Source: Lineus longissimus
Lineage: Eukaryota; Nemertea; Pilidiophora; Heteronemertea; Lineidae
Length of the DNA stretch: 64,000 nucleotides
Direction: 5' to 3'
NCBI RefSeq assembly: GCF_910592395.1
Contig: NC_088323.1
Coordinates: 15,919,501 to 15,983,500 of the forward strand
Below, one piece after another: positions 55,038-64,000 of the stretch (positions are counted from its first letter, which is position 1; each line of letters opens with the position of its first letter). The notes beneath the pieces were generated by a model that worked only from the letters and a program-made list of their open reading frames with translations, searched no databases and had not been told where the DNA came from. The translations under genes were made by a program, and so were the position numbers.

Positions 55038-58000
55038 CTTGGAGGAGACTGTCCTCTCATATATGAGAGGACAGTCTCTATATATATCAGAGCAGGGTGT
55101 CTTTTTGAAGGATTTTCATCTTGGAGGAGACTGTCCTCTCATATATCAGAGCAGGGTGTCTTTATGAAGGATTTTCATCCTGGAGGCGACTGTCCTCTCA
55201 TATATCAGAGCCAGGTGTCTTTATGAAGGATTTTCATCCTGGAGGAGACTGTCCTCTCATATATCAGAGCAGGCTGTCTTTATGAAGGATTTTCATCCTG
55301 GAGGAGACTGTCCTCCCATATATCAGAGCAGGGTGTCTTTATGAAGGATTTTCATCCTGGAGGAGACTGTCCTCTCATATATCAGAGCAGGGTGTCTTTA
55401 TGAAGGATTTTCATCCTGGAGGAGACTGTCCTCACATATATCAGAGCAGGGTGTCTTTTTGAAGGATTTTCATCCTGGAGGAGACTGTCCTCTCATATAT
55501 CAGAGCCGGGTGTCTTTATGAAGGATTTTCATCCTGGAGGAGACTGTCCTCTCATATATCAGAGCAGGGTGTCTTTATGAAGGATTTTCATCCTGGAGGA
55601 GACTGTCCTCCCATATATTAGAGCCGGGTGTCTCTTTGAAGAATTTTCATCTTGGAGGAGACTGTCCTCTCATATATCAGAGCCGGGTGTCTTTATGAAG
55701 GATTTTAATCCTGGAGGAGACTGTCCTCCCATATATTAGAGCCGGGTGTCTTTTTGAAGGATTTTCATCCTGGAGGAGACTGTCCTCCCATATATCAGAG
55801 CAGGCTGTCTTTATGAAGGATTTTCATCCTTGAGGAGACTGTCCTCCCATATATCAGAGCAGGCTGTCTTTATGAAGGATTTTCATCCTGGAGGAGACTG
55901 TCCTCTCATATATCAGAGCCGGGTGTCTTTATGAAGGATTTTCATCCTGGAGGAGACTGTCCTCTCATATATTAGAGCAGGGTGTCTTTATGAAGGATTT
56001 TCATCTTGGAGGAGACTGTCCTCACATATTCAGAGCCGGGTGTCTTTTTGAAGAATTTCCATCTTGGAGGAGACTGTCCTCTCATATATCAGAGCAGGGT
56101 GTCTTTATGAAGGATTTTCATCTTGCAGGAGACTGTCCTCACATATATCAGAGCAGGGTGTCTTTATGAAGGATTTTCATCTTGGAGGAGACTGTCCTCT
56201 CATATATCAGAGCAGGGTGTCTTTATGAAGGATTCTCATCCTGGAGGAGACTGTCCTCTCATACATCAGAGCAGGGTGTCTTTATGAAGGATTCTCATCC
56301 TGGAGGAGACTGTCTTCCCATATATCAGAGCAGGGTGTCTTTATGAAGGATTTTCATCTTGGAGGAGACTGTCCTCTCATATATCAGAGCCGGGTGTCTT
56401 TATGAAGGATTCTCATCCTGGAGGAGACTGTCCTCTCATATATCAGAGCAGGGTGTCTTTATGAAGGATTTTCATCTTGGAGGAGACTGTCCTCTCATAC
56501 ATCAGAGCCGGGTGTCTTTATGAAGGATTTTCATCCTGGAGGAGACTGTCCTCTCATATATCAGAGCAGGGTGTCTTCAAGAAGGATTCTCATCCTGGAG
56601 GAGACTGTCCTCCCATATATCAGAGCAGGGTGTCTTTATGAAGGATTTTCATCCTGGAGGAGACTGTCCTCTCATATATCAGAGCAGGGTGTCTTTATGA
56701 AGGATTTTCATCTTGGAGGAGACTGTCCTCTCATATATCAGAGCAGGGTGTCTTTATGAAGGATTTTCATCTTGGAGGAGACTGTCCTCCCATATATCAG
56801 AGCAGGGTGTCTTTATGAAGGATTTTCATCCTGGAGGAGACTGTCCTCACATGTATCAGAGCAGGGTGTCTTTATGAAGGATTTTCATCTTGGAGGAGAC
56901 TGTCCTCCCATATATCAGAGCAGGGTGTCTTTATGAAGGATTTTCATCCTGGAGGAGACTGTCCTCTCATATATCAGAGCAGGGTGTCTTTATGAAGGAT
57001 TTTCATCCTGGAGGAGACTGTCCTCTCATATATCAGAGCAGGGTGTCTTTATGAAGGATTTTCATCTTGGTGGAGACTGTCCTCTCATATATCAGAGCCG
57101 GGTGTCTTTATGAAGGATTTTCATCCTGGAGGAGACTGTCCTCTCATATATCAGAACAGGGTGTCTTTTTGAAGGATTTTCATCTTGGAGGAGACTGTCC
57201 TCTCATATATCAGAGCCGGGTGTCTTTATGAAGGATTTTCATCCTGGAGGAGACTGTCCTCTCATATATCAGAGCAGGGTGTCTTTATGAAGGATTCTCA
57301 TCCTGGAGGAGACTGTCCTCCCATATATCAGAGCAGGGTGTCTTTATGAAGGATTTTCATCCTGGAGGAGACTGTCCTTCCATATATCAGAGCAGGGTGT
57401 CTTTATGAAGGATTTTCATCCTGGAGGAGACTGTCCTCACATATATCAGAGCAGGGTGTCTTTTTGAAGGATTTTCATCCTGGAGGAGACTGTCCTCCCA
57501 TATATCAGAGCAGGGTGTCTTTTTAAATGATTTTCATCCTGGAGGAGACTGTCCTCTCATATATCAGAGCAGGGTGTCTTTTTAAATGATTTTCATCCTG
57601 GAGGAGACTGTCCTCCCATATATCAGAGCAGGGTGTCTTTTTAAATGATTTTCATCCTGGAGGAGACTGTCCTCTCATATATCAGAGCAGGGTGTCTTTT
57701 TAAATGATTTTCATCCTGGAGGAGACTGTCCTCTCATATATCAGAGCAGGGTGTCTTTTTAAATGATTTTCATCCTGGAGGAGACTGTCCTCCCATATAT
57801 CAGAGCAGGGTGTCTTTTTGAAGGATTTTCATCCTGGAGGAGACTGTCCTCACATATATCAGAGCAGGGTGTCTTTTTAAATGATTTTCATCCTGGAGGA
57901 GACTGTCCTCTCATATATCAGAGCAGGGTGTCTTTTTGAATGATTTTCATCTTGGAGGAGACTGTCCTCTCATATATCAGAGCCGGGTGTCTTTATGAAG

Positions 58001-59917
58001 GATTTTCATCCTGGAGGAGACTGTCCTCTCATATATCAGAGCAGGGTGTCTTTATGAAGGATTCTCATCCTGGAGGAGACTGTCCTCTCATATATCAGAG
58101 CAGGGTGTCTTTATGAAGGATTCTCATCCTGGAGGAGACTGTCCTCTCGTACATCAGAGCAGGGTGTCTTTTTGAAGGATTTTCATCCTGGAGGAGACTG
58201 TCCTCTCATATATCAGAGCAGGGTGTCTTTATGAAGGATTCTCATCCTGGAGGAGACTGTCCTCTCATATATCAGAGCAGGGTGTCTTTTTGAAGGATTT
58301 TCATCCTGGAGGAGACTGTCCTCTCATATATCAGAGCAGGGTGTCTTTATGAAGGATTTTCATCTTGGAGGAGACTGTCCTCTCATATATCAGAGCAGGG
58401 TGTCTTTATGAAGGATTTTCATCCTGGAGGAGACTGTCCTCCCATATATCAGAGCCGGGTGTCTTTATGAAGGATTTTCATCCTGGAGGAGACTGTCCTC
58501 TCATATATTAGAGCAGGGTGTCTTTATGAAGGATTTTCATCCTGGAGGAGACTGTCCTCTCATATATTAGAGCAGGGTGTCTTTATGAAGGATTTTCATC
58601 CTGGAGGAGACTGTCCTCTCATATATTAGAGCCGGGTGTCTTTATGAAGGATTTTCATCCTGGAGGAGACTGTCCTCTCATATATTAGAGCAGGGTGTCT
58701 TTATGAAGGATTTTCATCTTGGAGGAGACTGTCCTCTCATATATCAGAGCAGGGTGTCTTTATGAAGGATTTTCATCCTGGAGGAGACTGTCCTCCCATA
58801 TATCAGAGCCGGGTGTCTTTATGAAGGATTTTCATCCTGGAGGAGACTGTCCTCTCATATATCAGAGCAGGGTGTCTTTATGAAGGATTTTCATCCTGGA
58901 GGAGACTGTCCTCCCATATATCAGAGCCGGGTGTCTTTATGAAGGATTTTCATCCTGGAGGAGACTGTCCTCTCATATATTAGAGCAGGGTGTCTTTATG
59001 AAGGATTTTCATCTTGGAGGAGACTGTCCTCTCATATATCAGAGCAGGGTGTCTTTATGAAGGATTTTCATCCTGGAGGAGACTGTCCTCTCATATATCA
59101 GAGCAGGGTGTCTTTATGAAGGATTCTCATCTTGGAGGAGACTGTCCTCTCATATATCAGAGCAGGGTGTCTTCTGGGAGGATTTTCATCCTGGAGGAGA
59201 CTGTCTTCCCATATATCAGAGCCGGGTGTCTTTATGAAGGATTTTCATCTTGGAGGAGACTGTCCTCTCATATATCAGAGCCGGGTGTCTTTATGAAGGA
59301 TTTTCATCTTGGAGGAGACTGTCCTCCCATATATCAGAGCAGGGTGTCTTTTTAAATGATTTTCATCCTGGAGGAGACTGTCCTCTCATATATCAGAGCA
59401 GGGTGTCTTTATGAAGGATTTTCATCTTGGAGGAGACTGTCTTCCCATATATCAGAGCAGGGTGTCTTTTTAAATGATTTTCATCCTGGAGGAGACTGTC
59501 CTCTCATATATCAGAGCAGGGTGTCTTTATGAAGGATTTTCATCTTGGAGGAGACTGTCCTCCCATATATCAGAGCAGGGTGTCTTTATGAAGGATTTTC
59601 ATCCTGGAGGAGACTGTCCTCTCATATATCAGAGCAGGGTGTCTTTATGAAGGATTCTCATCTTGGAGGAGACTGTCCTCACATATATCAGAGCAGGGTG
59701 TCTTTATGAAGGATTTTCATCTTGGAGGAGACTGTCCTCACATATATCAGAGCAGGGTGTCTTTATGAAGGATTTTCATCCTGGAGGAGAGTGTCCTCTC
59801 ATATATCAGAGCAGGGTGTCTTTATGAAGGATTCTCATCCTGGAGGAGACTGTCCTCCCATATATCAGAGCAGGGTGTCTTTATGAAGGATTTTCACCCT
59901 GGAGGAGACGGGTCCCC
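55038..59917. repeat. 59-bp minisatellite, about 82 units
   Basis: Unit core GAGGAGACTGTCCTCTCATA, then TATCAGAGCAGGGTGTCTTT and a GAAGGATTTTCATCCTG hairpin. Variants (TTTTTAAATGATT, CCATATAT, GAGCCGGG, GATTCTCATC) occur in runs, showing local unit duplication. The period is not a multiple of 3, so the open frames across it are incidental. It lies between the lectin 5' end and the PSME3 3' end. Confidence 0.97.
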
Positions 59918-60140
59918 CACTATGTGAGTGAATGGAGGAGACTGATTAGAGTCTGGTACCTGATGAGCTCCATGTTCAGGGTGTCACGAAAGAGAGGTTG
60001 TTCTCTTGCAAGGACTTACACGACTGGATTGAAATATACCAATTCAGTGTGTCTCAATAGACAGTATAGTTTGTTTGGTGACAGGGAGAGTAGTAGGAAG
60101 TAGAGTGTCTCAAAAGATGCTAGTTTGTCCTCTTAAAGGG
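59918..60140 (+). repeat. Degenerate flank of the minisatellite
   Basis: TTCAGGGTGTCACGAAAGAG, AGGTTGTTCTCT and CAGTGTGTCTCAATAGACAG look like diverged units of a longer ancestral repeat. Similar sequence at 44700-45125. Confidence 0.5.
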
Positions 60141-60819
60141 AGTCTATAGGCAGTTATTATGTTGGCAAGATAAAGTTACATGAAGAAGCCAATAGGGGCC
60201 ACTCCCATCTCTCACTACGTCGCAATTATTGACCTTTGTATGAGGAATATAATTAGTGCTGAATCAAACATAACCCAGGCCCTTACTGTGTATATTAGTC
60301 ACCTGAAGATGGCCTAATTAACCCTCTGCTCTTGCCTATAGTCCCCCTTTAAAAGAAACAATCCAAATTAAGATGCGTTTTTCAACGATATTATTCATTT
60401 CATTGATTCATACTTTACAAAATCTGTACATCTTGCAAGCACATTTTGACAAAAAAACACCAACGATTTATACAGGGACTTAAAAAATATCAAGACACTT
60501 TCCTCTGGACAGTTGAACCATTGAAAACCTAACACGTGGAGCGGTATATGGGAACACCAACTGGTATGAGGTACCCAAATTCTGTGACGTAAACCATGGA
60601 TAACATTATCTTCGGCCTTACTATAGAATAATCAGATACATCATGTGTTTGTATTTTGTGTTTTATACAAGACAGGTTCGAATGATTTAATAAATTGTAG
60701 ATTTAGGTCTTGGATTTTTAATTGACTGCGCCCCCTAGCAGTGGCGCAGTACACCACACCTTTAAAGTGAATTTCGCATTACAATGCCCTAACTGCGCCT
60801 CAGTCAGTATCAAAGATAT

Positions 60820-61065
60820 TATCAAGTCATACGTGAGTTACTGAATGGAACCCTATTGCAGGCCCTATTGTCCACATGTTCATCAGGCCGAGTCTAGCTT
60901 ACTGATCTGTGCTGTACTCATAAACAGAAGAGAGTGAGTTTCTGAATGGAACCCTATTGCAGGCCCTATGGTCCACATGTTCAGCAGCCGACTCTCGCTT
61001 ACTGATTTGTGCCGGTCTTTTAAACAGGAAATGCGAAGGTTCATTTTCACCGCCAGAGAAAATGT
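60820..61065 (+). repeat. Two copies of the 24705-24830 dispersed repeat
   Basis: CTGAATGGAACCCTATTGCA, GTCCACATGTTCA and CTTACTGAT(C/T)TGTGC occur twice about 105 bases apart; the second copy keeps TTTTCACCGCC.GAGAAAATG. Confidence 0.65.
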
Positions 61066-61756
61066 TGATGTTTGTTGAACATGCTGAATCCTTAAATCAA
61101 AATATAACGTTGCAGGAATTTTTGCACAAAATCGAAAATCTGTAATACACAGGCATTCTGGCCTACAAGAGCAACATGGCAGTGAATACTGAAGAAATGT
61201 ATTGCAATAATTTCACCTGCAAAATTCACAAAAAAATTGAATTAAAACTAAAATAAGCCTTATCCCAAAGAGATTATTTTATAAAGCAGAGCTAGATAAG
61301 ATGAAAGAAAGCTATTGCAGGCAGGCAAAAGTTCCTGTCATTGAATAGATGACGGTGATTTATCGTCCTAGACTTTACCATGGGTCGTCTATGATTCTAT
61401 GATGGATTATATCCATTCTAGAATCATTGATGGAAATGTGACATTTTTTGAAAATCAGTTATTGGTATTTTCCAGTTGTGACATGTATTTTTTTGAAGAG
61501 GTCTGATGGGCTCGGACTTCAGATTGACCCTGCACTGCGAATGGCCATGAAATATTTGCGACGAGGAATAACAGCTACTCCTGAACACTTTCAGCGCCAT
61601 CCGGCAGTAAATCTAGGTCACTTTTCTGGCCCAATATATCCCCTTTCAGCCACTTATTAGTTCTCAAAAGACAACACAAACTAGGGAGAGATTGTTTTCC
61701 CTCGGTTTCTCAAAGGAGGGTGAAAAGTGGGCACTGAAAGTGTTAAGGAAAGCTTA

Positions 61757-62179
61757 AGTCGTACTTCCACCTATCAAATCCCCGTGTCTTTTGCACTTAC
61801 ACCTATGAATTGTCGTGTCTAAATAGACCCGTGTGTCAAATCCCCGTGTCTATTAGTCCCATCGGGTTCGATGGGACTAATCTGGGGCTAATTTAGACCC
61901 GTGTTCAACACAGGTTTTTTGATAGGTGGAATCTGAATAGACACGGCAATTGCAAGTTCTAAGATCCGGCGACAGATGGCGCGGTGTAGTTGCCTCGGTA
62001 TTGCGCCCCCTCCAACGGGAAAGAAACACAGGAGAGCTCCCTACCTACAGCGCACCTGGGGCTATTAACCATTATCTAACACCACTGATAGGTGTAAGTG
62101 CGCCCTGGGTTTTTTGACACACAGCGAAGACAAGGGTCTTGAAAAAACACGGGGTTTTATGATAGGTGGAAGTACGACT
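61757..62179. mobile_element. MITE with AGTCGTACTTCCACCTATCA ends, about 423 bp
   Basis: Left AGTCGTACTTCCACCTATCA and right TGATAGGTGGAAGTACGACT are perfect 20-bp inverted repeats. An internal copy of GATAGGTGG near 61920 suggests partial internal duplication. Its right end lies about 175 bases beyond the PSME3 stop, probably in the 3' UTR region. Confidence 0.8.
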
Positions 62180-62352
62180 ATAGATAGTGACTTTAGAAAA
62201 GTCCCCAGCAAGTCAGCACCTCGCATTTATCCACGGCAACGGTTGTATGTAGTAATGTCCATTTTCAAAACGAAACGAATCTTGAGACAGTGCCTCTCCA
62301 TATTTCACAGAATAATCGTCCATTTTCCTCGTGATAATCGATAACATAACTA

Positions 62353-62433
62353 TTAAAACATATTCTCCGCGTTATGTGACCGAGGCTTCTTGATTTTGTC
62401 CAGATTCTTCAATATAAGATCATTCAGTCCGCA
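62353..62433 (-). CDS. PSME3: PSME3 last exon
   Basis: 81 bases including TAA, 26 residues, CGLNDLILKNLDKIKKPRSH then NAENMF. Acceptor TTTCTTTTCAG. I could not find a canonical AATAAA on the minus strand in the next 300 bases, so the 3' UTR end is unknown. Confidence 0.95.
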   Translation of the reverse strand, partial: CGLNDLILKNLDKIKKPRSHNAENMF

Positions 62434-63669
62434 CTGAAAAGAAACAAGTTTTGACATGTTAAACTCCATTCTCCATCTGAAATTATTGATGATATTGTTC
62501 CATCTCCGCCAGAATTGGCAGCCATTGCCTGGGAATGTCAGAGACCAGGCCATTTCATAATTGAATCAAAGTCAATTGAACATCAGTGTCACAATTTCCA
62601 CCAATGACGTCAAAACTGTGGTGGATTAGTGCAAAGTTCCGCCAATTCTCGTGGAATCTATCCCAAGATGCGGTAGCCAGACATCATATTGACATCAGAG
62701 GGTGATACAGTGGAACCTCCCTCAGCGGACACCTCTCTATTAAGGACAACCTCTCCAATAAGGACACTAGTTTCGGTCCCAAATTAGTTGTTTCCATTCA
62801 TTTTGACCCCTCTAATCAGGACACCTCTCTATTAGGGACAGCACTTGTCAGTCCCGAGGGGGTCCTTAATAGAGAGGTTCTACTGTACTTACGTAGTTAT
62901 TCCTCATCTCGGCGACTGTTAGCCGTAAACTCATGAACTGTTTCTCGTCAAGCTCGCTCACAACCCTCCGATAATCAGCCTGGATTGAAAACACAACATC
63001 ATCACACACAGCAGAAAACTAGGTGCTAGCTCAAAAAATATTCATGTTCATTGTATTTTCATGTGCCGCAGGTAAGTTTGCAAGTAGAAAAGAGCTCATT
63101 TTTCATACGAACAGGCAATTGTTAAACTTTTCTCGGCTTAAAGATTGGGATAGTCCAGTCCAACCGAACCATGCTGTGTGGACCAAATGACACTGAGAAT
63201 CAGGAAAAACAGAGTGTTTTTTAACAGAGGATGATCTTTACTTGACCAAAACACAAGTTTAACAAGTTTTGATTAAAGGGATAGAAAAGTTATGATTACA
63301 CACACTAAGATACAGAATTGTGTTTAATTTCAGCAGGGTAGGCTGGGGAGTTGATCCTACCCTGCCTAATTTAGTTGCAAAATGCAACAATAATTTAGTC
63401 ATGATCAGGTGCTAGGTCTTATTTTGCTTATTACTACATAGTTGACTTTCATTTGGTATTCCGCAAAAAACATATATTCTATAAGCCAAAAGTTCATTCG
63501 GTGTTCAGAATCAACGTAGGCAGACATTTTTACAAGCCAGGCTTACCACGTGAGGGTATTTGGCCACCTTAGACACCAGCTTCCCCCGCGAGATGAAATA
63601 GCGTGACATTTGGTCCATACAGGTGGCAGCCTCGGTTTCAACTTGTCTTGCTTCCGATAAAGTATCCTC
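62353..63669 (-). CDS. PSME3: Proteasome activator PA28-gamma (REG-gamma), 3' part: last three coding exons
   Basis: PA28-gamma forms a heptameric cap on the 20S proteasome in the nucleus and stimulates ATP- and ubiquitin-independent degradation. The three exons give the last 96 residues of a protein usually near 254. Diagnostic segments are RGKLVSKVAKYPHV, ADYRRVVSELDEKQF and the C-terminal KIKKPRSHNAENMF, closely matching the vertebrate PA28-gamma C-terminus rather than alpha or beta subunits. The C-terminal residues dock on the proteasome alpha ring (known). All three exons begin and end in phase 0. The N-terminal exons and activation loop lie beyond the right edge. Confidence 0.95.
62706..62887. 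mobile_element. Pogo/Tigger-like MITE in the last PSME3 intron
   Basis: TA at both ends, TIRs CAGTGGAACCTCC and (inverted) CAGTAGAACCTCTC, internal TCTCTATTAAGGAC motifs. CAGT(R)GAACCTC ends with TA duplication are typical of pogo/Tigger-type Tc1/mariner elements (known). 182 of the 459 intron bases; ends six bases from the splice donor junction. Confidence 0.85.
62893..62979 (-). CDS. PSME3: PSME3 penultimate exon
   Basis: 87 bases, 29 residues, ADYRRVVSELDEKQFMSLRL then TVAEMRNNY, phase 0 to 0. Acceptor TTTCAATCCAG, donor AACTAC|GTAAGT. The intron is occupied by a pogo/Tigger-like MITE starting at its sixth base. Confidence 0.95.
63547..63669 (-). CDS. PSME3: PSME3 exon, third from last
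   Basis: 123 bases, 41 residues, phase 0 to 0. Contains EDTLSEARQVETEAATCMDQ and MSRYFISRGKLVSKVAKYP, a helix of the PA28 four-helix bundle. Acceptor CGATACAG, donor CACGTG|GTAAGC. Confidence 0.95.
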
Positions 63670-63837
63670 CTGTATCGAAATGAGAACATCGTCACAAACT
63701 ACGTTAGAAAGATGACTCGTTCAAAACCCAAGATTGCAGACGACGATCTCAATTGGTTCTCCTGTGGAGTTTTGTATTCATAAGTTGGGCAAAACAGGCT
63801 GAGGTCATGTTCTCCAATGTCCTTTTTGGCTCGGCAA

Positions 63838-64000
63838 TATAGAATAGTTATAATATATTATAATATATTATAACTATATTAGTATTCTATATTAATATAT
63901 TATAATATAGAATAGTTATAATATATTATAATATATTATATAATATATTATAACTATATTAGTATTCTATATTAATATATTATAATATAGAATAGTTATA
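63838..64000. repeat. AT-only tandem/inverted repeat at the right edge
   Basis: TATAGAATAGTTATAATATA-type units recur at about 63841, 63909 and 63989, with complementary TATATTAGTATTCTATATTA segments, so the tract can cruciform. Lies in a PSME3 intron; the window ends inside it. Confidence 0.9.

Noticed and set aside
55038-59917. Regular array considered as CRISPR or as a repetitive protein gene
   Set aside because: Units are contiguous with no unique spacers, the genome is eukaryotic, and the 59-base unit is not a multiple of three, so open frames are limited and incidental.

Overview
The window is animal nuclear DNA. Its genes are broken into short exons joined by consensus GT..AG introns, with a polyadenylation signal, a nuclear-type tRNA gene, and many non-autonomous DNA transposons, SINE-like and LINE/Penelope remnants. 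The gene set (calcitonin-receptor-type GPCR, mucin-stalked C-type lectin, single PA28-gamma gene) and the repeat-rich introns suggest a marine invertebrate, either a non-vertebrate deuterostome such as amphioxus or a lophotrochozoan. The species cannot be fixed from sequence alone.

Three protein-coding genes can be read. (1) On the plus strand, positions 3958-42443 hold what looks like a complete coding sequence for a class B GPCR of the calcitonin/CGRP receptor family. It has 12 coding exons whose phases all join into one 505-residue frame. Intron 1 is 24.8 kb and is packed with mobile elements and an antisense tRNA-Lys gene. (2) On the minus strand, 54827-48928 hold a putative type II membrane protein: a short N-terminus, one membrane span, a small ectodomain, a Thr/Pro mucin-like stalk of about 380 residues written in a microsatellite, and a C-type lectin domain split over two exons. 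(3) On the minus strand, 63669-62353 hold the last three coding exons of the proteasome activator PA28-gamma (PSME3). Its 5' part lies beyond the right edge.

Layout: 1-3957 is intergenic or 5' flank with SINE-like and MITE copies. 3958-42443 is the receptor gene. 42444-48927 is intergenic with a 170-bp MITE, a perfect 76-bp palindrome and a Penelope-like remnant bracketed by perfect 117-bp inverted repeats. 48928-54827 is the lectin gene. 55038-59917 is a 59-bp minisatellite of about 82 units lying just upstream of the lectin 5' end. 59918-62352 is repeat-rich spacer. 62353-64000 is the PSME3 3' part.

Nothing indicates that the three genes share a pathway: a cell-surface peptide-hormone receptor, a cell-surface lectin and a nuclear proteasome cap. 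I found no clearly new multi-gene system. The most interesting signals are structural: MITE families of exactly constant length (four copies of 367 bp, three of 170 bp), a pogo/Tigger-like MITE inserted six bases into a PSME3 intron without breaking the splice donor, two long perfect inverted repeats, and a lectin whose stalk and upstream flank are both built from unstable tandem repeats.
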